64,000 nucleotides of DNA from assembly GCF_019279795.1 (NCBI RefSeq), contig NC_056743.1, forward strand, positions 626,285,914 through 626,349,913, given 5' to 3'. Positions 24,845 through 36,829 of the stretch are shown one piece after another (the stretch's first letter is position 1; each line of letters starts with the position of its first letter). Made by a program: the position numbers and the translations under genes. This stretch comes from Protopterus annectens. Its lineage: Eukaryota > Chordata > Ceratodontiformes > Protopteridae. The notes under the pieces were generated by a model that worked only from the letters and a program-made list of their open reading frames with translations, searched no databases and was not told the DNA's origin.

Positions 24845-25020
24845 TTTAAACTCAGTCCCCGATTTTGGGCTTTTGTCCCACACTATTTTTTTGTCTTTGT
24901 CCCCAATTCCACAGCTAAGTGTTAAAGAGCTACATGCAGGAAAGAAAAGTCTGAGTTGAAGTTGCACCTGCTCACTGTACTTTATTAACACGGAAACCTT
25001 AAATAACAATGCCATAGCTG
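24845..25020. repeat. Dispersed repeat, unknown family, copy 1
   Basis: The block TTAAACTCAGTCCCCGATTTT, GGGCTTTTGTCCC and TTTGTCCCCAATT resembles 45,140-45,260 (TTAAAATCTGTCCCTATTTTT, GGGCCTTTGTCTCCC and TTTGTCCAGATTT). Both are followed by a CTAAG and a GCTACATGCA motif. Two copies with the same order support a real interspersed repeat. I cannot name the family. Confidence 0.5.
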
Positions 25021-26203
25021 CTACTGCCAAAACAGCAACATATTCTTTTAAAATTAGTTACTCATGCAGCTTCTAATACTTGTTAACTACAGCAACTTTG
25101 TACATGATGTACAATGGCCCTGAAAAAATAAGCACTCCACCTAACCAGCGCATAACCGTTGGGCCTACATGATTTACAGCCTGTTTTCAAGGGAGATACC
25201 AGGGTAAAAATTTTCCCAGCTTTTCTTCTGATTAACAGTCACCTGAGCTGTAGACAACAGAGGGCAGCAGGACCGTCCAATTACCACCTCTTCTGAAAAG
25301 TATCACCTCAGGAATGTAGGAATCCCGTTGTGATAAATACTGGAACAAGAATCCATTCACCTGGTGTGTGGCTACAAACCACAGTACTCATGGTACCTAT
25401 TAAGTTACTGTCACTGCTGTGAAAGAAAGACCTATGCAAGGACTGAAACTATCAATCTTTAGGTTACAAAGCTGACACAACTCTTCACTGTACTAAGTGA
25501 GGAAGCCCAACAATTTACTGCTGCTGATTTTATTTAAAATCTGCTAATACTACAAATATGAATTCATATCTTGACTAATGGTCTCCCAGCAGGCATCCTC
25601 TTACTCCTGCACTCTTCCCTACAAGGAATGAATACTACAACAAAAGAGCTGAGGACTTTTGAAGTTCCACCCATGGGAAAAATCAGTCAATTCCTTTGCC
25701 AACTTTGCATCAGCCTCACCCAGACCAGACGAAAACTTGCCAAGACCCGCAGCTTCTACTTGGGGCAAGTAATTCATTTTAAACTGTTTCAACAGGCTCC
25801 TTCTAAAATGAGAGAATAGGGCGGTGGGCAGTGGAAGTTAAATCCTTTCCTACTTCTGACGTAAAAGCCTGTTTTCAAACTTGAAAAGCAGGTGTTACTG
25901 CATGCCGAAATTAAATCATCCTTTCACTTCCCAAATATGGAGAATGTAAAAACTTAACACATTACCTCCTTTACCAGTTAATGTTTCATCACCCTAGTAA
26001 CCACTGACCGGCATGGGCTATGTGCCATAAGAGGCCTAGCTGCATGAAACAGAATGATTACGGTCTACTTAAATGCTGTATATGTTTCTCTATTGCTTGG
26101 AGTAACAGGCTGTCACAAAGTAGGAGTTTCAAATTAGTGCAGCAATAAGGTCAAACACTCAAGACCATCCATGTCAAAAAGCAGAAAAGTACTAGTGGCA
26201 AAC
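25021..26203. other. Unassigned intergenic sequence
   Basis: Only short chance reading frames are seen. No splice-flanked exon, RNA gene or repeat family was recognised. Confidence 0.35.
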
Positions 26204-26217
26204 AAAGGCAGTATATT

Positions 26218-26508
26218 AAAAGAAGAGTCCACGGTAAAATTCTTCAGTTTATTCACAGCCACAAAATAAGTCAAGCGCTTTCGTCCGCCACACTACAGGA
26301 CTTTATTTTGGCACTTTGTGACTGGATGTTAACTGTTTTGATAAAGTCCTGTAGTGTGGCAGACGAAAGCATCTGACTTGCTTTGTGGCTGTGAATGAAC
26401 GGAAGAATTTTACCTTGGACTCGTCTTTTAGTATCAGGTCTGGTTCCATGAGGTGTGTTGGTTTATACAGTTTTTGTTTCTCCTCGGAAAACGCTTTTTT
26501 CTGTGTAT
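26218..26508. mobile_element. Palindrome-containing insertion with 14-bp target duplication
   Basis: The element of about 291 bp is flanked by a perfect 14-bp direct repeat AAAGGCAGTATATT (26,204-26,217 and 26,509-26,522). Its left two thirds form an inverted repeat. The left arm (about 26,218-26,307) runs from AGAGTCCACGGTAAAATTCTT to CACACTACAGGACTTTATT, and the right arm (about 26,340-26,431) is its near complement. A long duplication points to target-primed reverse transcription rather than a cut-and-paste transposase. An inverted copy beside a unique segment recalls complex Penelope-like or LINE-derived insertions, but no protein motif proves this. Confidence 0.65.
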
Positions 26509-26522
26509 AAAGGCAGTATATT

Positions 26523-28179
26523 CTTAAAGCGTTGCTATTAGCTGAACATTCACAACTCAACAAGCATAATGAGAGTTGGGGGGCATTACTGCCCTCCCTC
26601 TCTCATCCATCACTCCATAATTGGGCAAGGCAAAGTTAAGGGGTTCCGAAGTTCTTCAAAAGTAGACTAGTGTTACAAAAATAGACACAAGAACACAAAT
26701 GTTAATGTTCAAACAATAGCAAAAGGGTGACAAGTTTAATTTTTTTACAGCTTAATTACATATTAATAACGTATTAAAACCAGCCTTTACTGTCAAGTCT
26801 CACAACAGGCCCAAAAGTCACCATGCCGAACATTTAGTATCATACTATCAAAGAATATACATACACATTTGTTTCTAAAATCTGCTTGTGTTGATGGTTG
26901 TTCATGTAGTACAGCACAGCAGTTTAAGGCAATGGGTTGCAAATAAGCCACATGGTGTTGGTTCATATATCAGTCCCCACAATCTCCTGTATCATGGTCC
27001 AAAGTCACACCTAGAAAAGGCACGTGTGTGTATACAAAGTCTTACCAGGTTAACCAAGAAATTCCAATAAGTGACCTGAACAAATGGTTGCCATAGCAGC
27101 CTTCTTGGTTGCAAATACAGCATTTACCCTCACAGTACTATGATAAATTCTCCACTCTGTTACAATGACGACACTACGACCAACAATTACTGAAAACCCA
27201 TAAAAATATTATTATAACAATGCACTGCTCCTCTCCTGCAATTTTGGATACTTTAGAATTACACATTAGGGAGTGTCCACTTCAACTTTAGACCACACCA
27301 TGACCAAGTTCAGAACACATCAATGATTACATGTAATAATGTATGCCTCGACTCAAAATACACAAACTTACAGCCTCACTCCTCATGGTACTTCAATTCA
27401 CTCATAGTTACACACAAGAAACAAAAGTTATGGGTCTGTGGAAGAGTTCTGTCCCAAAAAAATAGACAGGACTGACATCTCGGGCATTTCAACTCCTTAG
27501 CACACATACCTTTCAGAGTCTGCTAGACTCTGCCCACGACCCTCAATGTGTTGCTCTAAATATCTCTAGTAACAGACCAAGCAAAAAATACATGAAGAGA
27601 CAGAACAGAAATCAATGTAAGAATGCTTCCTGAAGCCACAGCACTACTCACAGATCCAAGCACTGTGGTGAATAACTACTGTTTTCAGTTATTAGTGCAA
27701 AATTTTGGAACACCGCTACATAAATACATGAACATAACATACAGGACAGAATTTCCAGTTCTGTCCTGTGTGGCTCTTCTACGAGAGCACACTCAATCTT
27801 AAGACCCACAAGTCATATCCACTTTGTAATTGCTTATAAAGGTGTTTAACCAGGAAACAGCTTCTCAAATACTTTCCAAGCAAGCACCACAAGGGGGCTA
27901 AGTATATAAACGGTTCTGGTAAAATGAGCTTTGAAGAGATCTTTGTAGTGTTTTGTTATACTACTTGACATAACAAAACGAAACCAGAAGCTTACTTTGA
28001 GGTCACTGGGCATTATAAACAAAAACAGCTACACATATGTGATTGCCCTGTCTAAACAGTACCTCAGTTACCTGTACATACTCCATGCAGTTAAAGATAT
28101 CCTCAATGGTCAGAGTACTACAGTAAAAAAACTGACAAATGAAAAACCAATTTTATACTGGCTTCCACAGCCATCTTAG
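26523..28179. other. Unassigned intergenic sequence
   Basis: Apart from the possible SINE at 26,905 I see no supported feature. Reading frames are short and have no recognisable domains. Confidence 0.35.
26905..27060 (+). mobile_element. Possible degraded tRNA-derived SINE
   Basis: The segment starting GTACAGCACAGCAGTTTAAGG and followed about 35 bp later by GGTTCATATATC has the spacing of polymerase III A and B boxes. It resembles a decayed tRNA head like that at 18,616. The match is weak and no target duplication was found, so this is tentative. Confidence 0.3.
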
Positions 28180-28274
28180 GCTTGAAGAAGAGAGCAGCTG
28201 TAATCAACTTGGGATTCTGGCTTCAGGGATGTAGCTTAAAAAGCATCCAAAAGTATTTTATGGTGTGGTGGAAG
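28180..28274 (-). mobile_element. gag remnant of an older DIRS (left piece)
   Basis: About 95 bp next to the left end of the DIRS at 28,275 resembles the subfamily B gag region at 8,480-8,550: a GGATTCTGGCTTCAGGGATG-like start, then AAAAGCATCCAAAAGT. With the gag N-terminal remnant at about 34,300-34,440 on the far side of the younger element, it suggests an older DIRS interrupted by the 28,275 copy. The element is broken and very incomplete. Confidence 0.45.
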
Positions 28275-28638
28275 AAAGAATATCCTTCTCTTCCATGTTG
28301 CAGTATTCTAGATGTGGGATTTCCTGCCCTCAGGTGACTCGTGTAAGTCAGCTCCTATACAAAAGCTCCAGCTTGGCTGTTGCAGTGTGCGTGGGACGTC
28401 ACAGGTAGGGCCATAAACCAGGGGCCTTAAATGTGACGTCTGCATGCACAGTCCTCAGAACTTGAAGGCCAGCAGGAGGAATGCCAGTGACTTCCAGGTG
28501 TGTGACTTTTGTGTCCTACTGTAATAATGATAGGATCAGTAAGGAATAGGACCTGGGGGACTGGTGGGTGGGAAGGAATACTGCAACATGGAAGAGAAGT
28601 ACATCTACGGTTATGGTAAGATTTTATACAACTATTCT

Positions 28639-28930
28639 AAAAAAACTAATGTCTTTCGGCTTTTCCCAGTTAAGGGTCGCCACAGCGGAACTCCAGTCAG
28701 CTAATGATTGGCAGTGGATTTTTTACAGTGCCAAGTTGCCAGCCCAATGTCCAACCTGCAAAGAAGGCACACCCATTCACTCACGTACGCACCTACTTGC
28801 ATGTCTTTAACGTCACTCGACCACGGGGAGGATATGCAGACACCACACAGAAGGCACTCCCGACGAGAATTGAATGGGAGAACCTCTTGCTGTGAGGCAA
28901 CAATGCTAACCGCTGCACCACCGCGGCTGT
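28639..28930 (-). mobile_element. tRNA-derived SINE, apparently full length (family S2)
   Basis: On the minus strand the element begins with a tRNA-like head with a good box A (TGGTGCAGCGG) and a box-B-like ATTCAATTCT. It continues with the central motif CTGTGTGGTGTCTGCATATCC and ends with GGAGTTCCGCTGTGGCGACC, AACTGGGAAAAGCCGAAAG and a short T-rich tail. It is flanked by 18-bp direct repeats (28,621-28,638 and 28,931-28,948, ATTTTAYACAACTATTCT, one mismatch), so it is a complete retroposition event into the complementary region of the DIRS element. A truncated copy of the family is at 12,786. Confidence 0.88.
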
Positions 28931-28949
28931 ATTTTACACAACTATTCTA

Positions 28950-29930
28950 CGTCTTTCTATTCCTATGTTGCAGTACTCTAGATGTGGGAGCATACCACAG
29001 CTTATGCGGATGAGAGTGGTGGTAGATGAAGAGGGTTCTACAAGACCCTGCAGGATTGCCCTTGCGAATCCTGTACTAGCTCTGGAAACTTGGTCAAGTT
29101 TGTAATGCTTGGTGAAGCTATGGATAGTGGCCCAAGTGGCTACTTCCAAAATGGATGCCATGTCTAGGCCCTTCATGAAGGCCCTGGAGGTGGCCACAGT
29201 TCTAGTGGAATGGGCCTTAATTCCCACTGGAGATTCCTTTCCATGGTGGGAGTAGCAGAGGCAAATAGCTTTCCTAATCAAGCATGCGATGGTTTGCTTG
29301 GAGACTGCCTTGCCCAGGGCTCTGGGGTGAAATGAGACAGAGTTGGTTAGCTTTCCTGATGGCTTTGGTCTTATCCAGGTAAAAACCTTAGTTACCTGTG
29401 CACGTCCAAGGAGTGCAAGATCCTCTCCACTTCATTAGTGGGTGAGGGGAAAAAGGTGGGTAGATGGATTGGTTTAGAAACAAGTCACCGACTACCTTGG
29501 GCATAAAGGAAGGGTTGGTTTGCAGGGACACCTCTTTGTGAAAGATGGTGTGGGGGGACAGGCCATTAAGGCCTGCAAATCTCACACTTCTGGCTGAAGT
29601 GATAGCCACCAGCAGGATAGTCTTCCATGTACACATCTGTAAGGAAGAGGCACCAGCCGGTTCAAAGGGATGTTGGGTTAATTTCTCCAAGATGTAGTTA
29701 AGGTCCCTGGGCGGGGGAATAGGTTTCCTAGGTGGTCTCATGTGCAAGAGGCCTTTAAGGAAGAGCTTTACACGTTGAGCCTGGCAGGCAGGCTGATATG
29801 GCAGAGAGGTATACTTTTACAGAAGAATAAGAAAGCCCACTGTTTATCAATTGACACAGTTAGTTTAGAACCAGGTGGTCCTCTGCAGAGCAAGGGTCCC
29901 TTCCCTTGTGCAGACACCATTTTGTAAATT
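28950..29930 (-). pseudogene. Tyrosine recombinase fossil of copy 3
   Basis: DIRS recombinase fossil on the minus strand. It keeps the TSARSVRFAGL region (site of the first catalytic Arg), AHSTRTVATSRAFMKG with the HxxR pair, and TIHSFTKHYKLDQ with the terminal Tyr. It is broken. Confidence 0.8.
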
Positions 29931-29954
29931 TTTCCCACTTAGCCAGGCAAGGTA

Positions 29955-32900
29955 TCAAGGGATCAAAAGTTTATCACCCACAGAGTCAGAGACAACATCT
30001 GTAAGTGTGGGTGTAGGAGAGTTCCTTTGTCTTGTGTCAGTAGGGCCACATTGTAGGGTAACTTGAAGTGATTGCCCTTGGCTAGCTTGTGAAGTAGTGA
30101 GAACCAGTGCTGCCTTGGCCAGTAGGGAGTCACTAAAAAGTTTTTTGGTTTGTCCTTCGGTATTTTCAGAAGGACTTTCTGAATGAATCAGTGGGAATGG
30201 GGGGGGGGGGAGAGGCATAAAGGAACTTCCCCTCCCAAGAGATGCTGAAAGCGTCTACTCTCCACACTAGAGGAGAGGGTTTTTTTGGGCAAAAGGTCTG
30301 CAGTTGCCTGTTCTGGGGGGGGGGGGGGGAGGCAAACAGGTCTACTTGTGGAGCATCCCACTGATAGACTATGTCTAAGACAACCTCCCTGTTCAGCGTC
30401 CATTCATGCTGAGGCAAGGAGGTCCTGCTCAAGAGATCTGCTTGGTGGTTGCCCTGTCAGGGGATGTAGGCCACCTGCAGGACTAAGTTGTGATGAGAGG
30501 CTAAGTCCCATATCAGCAGGGTTAGTCTGCACAGCTGATAGACCTTTGTTTCTCCCTGTTTGTTGAGGTACCACATTACCGTGCTGTTGTAGGTCACAAT
30601 TTGGAGCACCCCTGGAACCAGAAGGGGAGTGAAGATCTTTAGAGCTACGAAGACTGCTATTTCCCTGATATTGAGGGTTGCCACTTTTCTTGAATCCTGT
30701 AAGAGGCCAGAGTTGCTCTCTAACCTGAATCGGAGGCATCTGTATGCATTACTTGGGTTGGGGTGGGGGGGTTGTAGTGAGAGCCCTGTGTTTAGTTGTA
30801 CTTGCTGGATCCACCAGCTGATTTCTGTTTTCAGACAGGGAAGGAGGGGAATGATTTGCTCTAGGGGATGTAGGTGTTGGGAACAGATGTTCTTCAGGAA
30901 CCACTGTAGCTTGTGCATGTGCATTCTTGCCAGTGGTAGCATGGGGATGGTCGCTGCCATTAAACTCAGGTGATGGAGAAATTGCCTTGCAGTCACCTTT
31001 TGGGATAGTAGGCTTCCTGGAAGTGGGAAGTCAAAAGAAAGAACCTTGTCCTGTGGGAGAAAGGCCTTGTGTTTGTCCTGATTCTGCAGCCTAGAAAATA
31101 TTGTCCTGGCCTGGGATCAGGGAGGATTTGGGGAGGTTGATGGTGAAACCCTAGAAGGTGGAGATTTAGATGCGACAGGTCTAAGATGGATCTCCAGGGG
31201 CCGTCTTTATTTTTGGGGACCAGGAAGAGACGGGAGTATAAACCCTTTCCTTCCTGTCCTGGGGGGACTGGTTCTGTGGTGCCTAGCTTTAGAAGGTTTG
31301 CCAGCACTTGTGGCACGAGATGGGCCTTTTTTTTGGGGGGGGGGGGGAGAAAGCCTCTTCTGGGTGTTTTTTCTTTCCAGGATAGGAAGTACCCTTTTTG
31401 GATAATGGTTAAGACCCACTTGGTCTGTAGTGATGGATTGCCAAAGGGGAAGACAGTTGGAAAGGCGGGCCGAGAGGGGGAGGTGGGCAAGGCAGTCGCA
31501 CATTACTGGGGCTTCCTCTGTCCTGAAAGGGCTGTCTGGGTTGATGTGGTGGAGATGAGGGTCTGGAGGTGGTAGGTCTTCTAGCCCCTCTCCTAGACCT
31601 GGAAGAGGAGGTACAGGGTTGAGGATTACATCTTACAAAGGGGGCCTTAAGCAGGGTAGTTCATATAATACTTGGGGGATGGGTGACACCAGCAAATGCT
31701 TGATGTCCTGAAGTTCTTTGTTTTTTTCCTGCAGATTTTTACAAAGATCAGCAGATTGTTTGCCGAAAAGAACACTGTGGTCCAGAGGTGTGGCCAAGAT
31801 CTTAGACCTGAAATCCTCAGGGAGGTTCTGGAGTCTTAGCCATGAGTACCTCCTGAGGGCAGAAGCGGATACTGCAGACCTGGCGGATGCTTCTGCAGCA
31901 TCATAGCTGCATCTGATGGAATGCCTGGCTACCTGTTGGGCCAAGGAAAGTTTGGAGGCAATGTCTGTCTTAATGGGACTGCATACTTGGTCATGTGGGT
32001 CTGATAATTTATGGCTCTGAAAGCCAAAGTGGAAGACGAATATACCTTCTTTCCCATCCTATCCATATACTTGCTATCTTTATCAGTGGGTAGGAGGGAG
32101 GCAGAAGTCTAGATTGCTTATCTGCAGTGGTGGCAAGCACAGCTGGGTCCACCAAGGGTGGTTTAACCAGGAATTTTTGGCCCTCTGGTACTTTATAGAA
32201 GCAGTCAGGATGCTTAGGGGCCGGAGGCTCAGAGTCTGGGGGCTTAGAAGCAGAGTTGAAGGCATCCAAGTAAACAGGCAGAACCGGGGGTACCGCCGAA
32301 GGGGAACAGCAGCTCAAAGTACCTTTTTTGAATGTCAATCATTTGGGACTTATCCCATTTAAAGTAATCTTTCATCTTGGTGATGGTCTCACCAAAAGTA
32401 ATGTCCTCTGGGGGGGGGGGTCCCCTTCCACAGATTCCCCATCAGGAGAGTAATATTCCTGGGGGGAGGCAATCTGGGAAACATAAGAAATGGGACTCTT
32501 CTGAGGATGAGAAGGAAGAATCATGTTGTTCTTCCCTGACTTGAGAGGTCATGGGTGGGAGGGAAGAAGCAAAAGCAGGCCTAGGGCTCAGAGGAGGGCA
32601 GGGTTGAGGTGCCCGAGGGCCATAAAGGCCTGCATGAGAGAGGAGGTGAAGGCCTGAGGGCCATAAAGCCTGCATGAGAGAGGAGGTGAGGGCCGGCCAA
32701 TCTGGTGTGGCTTCTGAAGAGGAGGAGTTATGTTTAGTTTTGAGCTTCTTTTTGGCTGGGGAGGACGTAGAGAGTGGCCTGGTGTCAGGTTTTGATAGTA
32801 ACACATCCGAAGTCTGGATCCTAGTCAACAGTACCACTGAAACTGGTTCGCCCTCGACACAGACGGCCGTCGATGTCTGGATAAGCTCCAAGGACGTGCC

Positions 32901-33060
32901 GGTTGTCAAGCTCTTAGGCACAAACAATTGACAAATAGTGCAGGAGGAGTGATCGTGTTCCCGGCCTAGGCAAAAAAACCCACACCTGTCATGGGTGTCT
33001 TTATGGGGTATCCGGCACCGCATTGGCACTTTCTCTTTTTCCCTGACATCAGCTAAAGGG
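29955..33060 (-). pseudogene. gag and polymerase fossils of copy 3
   Basis: From the 5' side: a gag-like region (about 31,560-33,060) starting with IPHKDTHDRCGFFCLG and further Cys, then the Ala-rich SASALRRYSWL segment; reverse transcriptase remnant (about 31,000-31,500, FLVPKNKDGPWRSILDLSHL); RNase H (about 30,400-30,990, AYRCLRF... and MWYLNKQGETKVYQL); and the downstream DLFAS segment (about 30,170-30,430). Domain order matches the other copies. It is broken in many places. Confidence 0.75.
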
Positions 33061-33376
33061 TAAAACAACCAAGCATTAGCAATAAGAATAGGAAAAAAAT
33101 AAGAAAATTAGAAACCCAATGGGTTACTTATCTTTAAGATGTGACATCTGTGAAGAGGCGATCGTACGATGCGAATGTCATCTGCGGCTGAAAAGTTCTG
33201 AGGATTTTGCATGCAGATATCGAATTTAAGGCCCCTTGTTTATGGCCCTACGTGTGATGTCGCACGCAGACTGCAACAGCCAAGCTGAAGCTTTTGTATA
33301 GGAGCAGACGTACAAGTCGCTTGAGGGCAGGAAATCCCACATCTAGAATGCTGCAACATAGGAACACAAGGACATC

Positions 33377-34450
33377 TACAGGTTTGGGATGCCCATAGTC
33401 ACAGAAGATCCAAGCATTTTTTCTGAGAAGCGCAGGCCTATATTTGCTGAAACTTGAATTACCCCCTTCACAAGTCAGTACCCTCCAAAATGAAATGCCC
33501 TCTTGGAGAGGCTCAGAAGCCAAAGTGTCCTATGTTAAACACAAAAAGTAAGGAAAGTTGTGAGCTCTAATCAAATTCTCTCTCAATCAGTGCAATCTGA
33601 GTCTCACAGAAGGGACCCTCCTCCTCCTCCTTTTAAGTGGAGGATGCTCCAAACACAAATGGCTTAGCAAGAGCAGACTACTGATGGAAGCTGTATGCCA
33701 ACTTAGCCCAAGGAGGCCATATTTTAGATGGGGATAACAGGGAGTGACCCATTAGGAAGCAGGCACTTAGGCTTAGTAAGAGTGCCAGCTTCAAGCATCT
33801 GGGTCTCAGGTAGCCAGGTGGCCTATGGTGATTTAGGAATCTGATAGTGGGCATACATAGGTTCAGATTTGTGGGCAAAAATGCTTCTCTAAACAATTAC
33901 CATGGGGAATCCGCTCCCCCTTTCCTAATCATTAGGTAGAGTCCTGGGAGGATAAAGGGGGGGGGGGGGAGAACTAGTGTCTTGACAGACTTTTGGGCCT
34001 GGTCTTCAATTCAGTGGGACATGCTAGGAGGCAAAGGTCTGGTGGCCTCCGAAGGGGTAATGCAAGAAACCACAATGGTAAGTTACCATCAGGCTACAGA
34101 CTGCTCAAGTGCCTCCGTGAAAGTGATGCCCTTGGACCAAAGATGGAATACACGACTTTCTCTCTCTCTGGACACACTTCATATTGTATTTCATTTTGAC
34201 ATGGATGCCCACAAAGCACACACAGCTGTATGGCCAAAATATGCCACAAGAGACTCTGGTCTGTTATGCTCAAAAGGCTTCCTTACTTATCTTTAAGGTC
34301 TTCAAATAAATATACATATCAATTGTGCAATTGGTGATATCCTGGATGAGGCCTAGGCAATAAATGCACTGATTGGGGTAGTCTTTATATGGTATTTGTT
34401 GTCTACAGGCATACCTGTTTGCCTTCACTGGAGCAGACAACACCCAATAC
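33377..34450 (-). mobile_element. Old DIRS gag remnant (right piece)
   Basis: Near 34,320-34,420 the minus strand reads CRQQIPYKDYPNQCIYCLGL followed by a further Cys. This is the same Cys/His pattern that opens gag in the other DIRS copies (CGKQIPHKDF, CIPCLG). The sequence between 33,377 and 34,300 is too decayed to align by eye but would be the middle of gag. With the gag piece at 28,180 this suggests an old DIRS split by copy 3. The outer limits are uncertain. Confidence 0.5.
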
Positions 34451-35292
34451 CTCCATGTAAGGCATTCTCTTCTCAGCTGTCCACTTTCTGAAATTTACAC
34501 AAAGCACAACAAAGATTACTGGTGTATGAAATGTGTGATGGTCAGTAGCAGTAGGCCTGGAACAACACCATACTGCCATGAAATGTATCAAGAAAGAAAT
34601 GAAACTGGCACAAGTAGATGCCACTTGTGTATCAAGTCCATAAGGACATGTGAGGCGAGGATATGTCAACCTGACCAAGGGGAAGGGTGGTCTTCTCAAA
34701 GTTATGCCAGATGAAAGAATCCACTGCAGAGATTCCTGGTGCAATGAATGCAGTAGTGGTCCACACTAAGAACATCTGGTGTGTTCAATGTGGGAATTGC
34801 AGGAGCTGCAGCCTGGGTTTAGAGGTCTGATCAACGCATGTGTGCAAAAGGGTCCAAACACCTGTAACAGTCTTCTTTGCTCCTGCAGACAGAAATCTAC
34901 AAAGTCAGACCTATTAATAAATAACTAGTCCAGAAACAGCTTTAGTGTCTATTCACAACAGAATACCAAATAACAAGCTTCTTCCACATTACACCAAGGA
35001 TATTATGCAGTTGTGCACGCTCATGTGTGTTTTTTTGGGAGGGGACAGCAGTGCCCTTGTATTCTGAATACTTTAAGCTCTGAAAGCAATAATCATTCAT
35101 GGCAAGTGTTTTCCTCCTTTCTCCATGCAGAATATCCCATGTTTCCAAGCTGCTCTGTGACAATACAGTGAAAAATTAGACTGCTACTTGCACCTTTTTT
35201 CTGCATCTTTAGAACTATCAATATGATGGGTAATCAGTTTTTCACTTAAAAACTGACTATGAATAAAGCAAATAAGTCTTCCACCCATAGAA
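34451..35292. other. Unassigned intergenic sequence
   Basis: It might include the decayed 5' repeat of the old DIRS to its left, but I cannot align it. No gene was recognised. Confidence 0.35.
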
Positions 35293-35699
35293 AGTACAGC
35301 TGTGTAACACTTACTATAAATATAGATGTTTGAGTGTATTCACTGTTGCAGTCATTACATTTGGGTTAACTGTCTTGGGTCCTGTGTCGGTTGCGGTCTC
35401 CTCTCCCATGACGTCTGCTAGTCAGGGGTATAAAGCATGCAGCCGAAGCCATTACATCAGTTTTTCTTGGCCCAGATGTCAGGTGTCCCCATAATGGGAA
35501 GCAATTATATACAAGGTTACACCTCCAACAAAAAGCAAATACACCAGAAAGCTTTAAGCATAGTATACAAGAATAGAGGTATAGTCAATAGAAGTCAGGT
35601 GGCTGGAGGGAGGGTAACCAGGGCTGCAACAGTGAATACACTAACATCTACATTTATAGTAAGTGTACACAACTGTACTATGTTCTTCATGTTTCACTG

Positions 35700-36800
35700 T
35701 TGCAGTAATAAGATTTGGGTAGATTCCCAAAGCTAAGGAAGGAAGGAGGCAATTGGATAGCATTAGGCCCAGCTATAAGGCCCTGCAAGACTGCAGTGGC
35801 AAAACCAGCTCTGGATTTACAAAAAAATTGGTAAGTGGTAATACTTGGTGAAGGTATTACAGAACTCCATGTAGCAGCTTCTAGGATTGTCCCTGGTAGG
35901 GACACCTCTGAGAAAGGCTGCAGAGGTAGATGCAGCCCTGGTTGAATGTGGTCTTATCCCCTGTGGGGTAGGTTTTCCATGATGCTTATAGCAGAAATGC
36001 ATGCAATGGCCTATCCACTTAGAAATGATTTGCTTTGAAATGGCCTATCCACCTAGAAATGGTTTGCTTTGAAATGGCCTTCCCCTCTGCTCCTGCAGCA
36101 AATGCAACCAATCATCTCTTCAGATTTCCTGAGAGGCTTAGTCCTGTCCCAAGTAAAATCTAAGTTGTCTGTGCACATCCAAGGAGTGCAGTCTTCGTCC
36201 CCTTTTGTTCTGTGGATTAGAAAAGAAGGTTGGCAAATGGATGGACTGACTAAGGGCCAAACTGGGTACCACCTTGGGCATAAAAGAGGGATTGGTCCTG
36301 AGGGACACCCTGCCTGCATGAAAGATGATGAAAGGCTCCACTGCCATGAGGGCCTGTAATTCAGACACCCTTCTTTCTGAAGTGATGGCTAGGAGGAAGG
36401 CTGTCTTCCAAGAAAGGAATTTCAACTCTGCATTTGCAGCTGGCTCAAAGGGAGGTAGAGTGAGCTTTTCCAATACAAAGTTAAGGTCCCAGGCTGTAGT
36501 AGGGGCTCTCCTGGGTGGTCTTAAGTTTTTGGCCCCTCTGAGGAATTGCTTCAGTAATGGATGAGAGAAGAGGGGTGGCTCTGTATTATAATGAGCTGAT
36601 ATGGCGGAAGCATGAATTTTGATGGAAGAAAAGGAAGGCCCTTATGAAGCATCTCAATTGAGTATTGAAGAATGAGAGGTAAATTGGGCACAGTTGTGTC
36701 CGCCCCCTGTGTTTGGCTCCAGGAACAGAATCTCTTCCATTTTTCAGCATAGGATTTTCTAGCACTAGGCCTCCTTGCCTCCAGAATGACATCCATCACT
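35700..36800 (-). pseudogene. Tyrosine recombinase fossil of the 35.3-kb copy
   Basis: It starts with MDVILEARRPSARKSYAEKW near 36,790 on the minus strand. It keeps ITSERRVSELQAL around the first catalytic Arg, PHSTRAASTSAAFLRG with HxxR, and the end TFTKYYHLP at the position of the nucleophilic Tyr. It is broken. Confidence 0.85.
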
Positions 36801-36829
36801 TGCTTACTGAGGGACGGTAAAGGAGAAGT

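Larger units (their letters stand above)
28275..33376 (-). mobile_element. DIRS retroelement fossil, subfamily B, copy 3
   Basis: Near full-length minus-strand element. Parts: 5' inverted repeat (about 33,120-33,376), gag-like region (about 31,560-33,060), reverse transcriptase (about 31,000-31,500), RNase H and methyltransferase-like part (about 29,955-31,000), recombinase (about 28,950-29,930), internal complementary region (about 28,575-28,985, split by a SINE) and 3' inverted repeat (28,275 to about 28,500). Its ends match subfamily B, and both repeats carry the TGCGTGGGACGTCAC / GTGTGATGTCGCACGC pair. Several G runs occur inside the coding region. It is broken, with many breaks, and old. 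Confidence 0.85.

Noticed and set aside
34403-34744. 113-codon frame on the minus strand
   Set aside because: No recognisable domain. The neighbouring sequence to its left is better explained as decayed DIRS gag in another frame.
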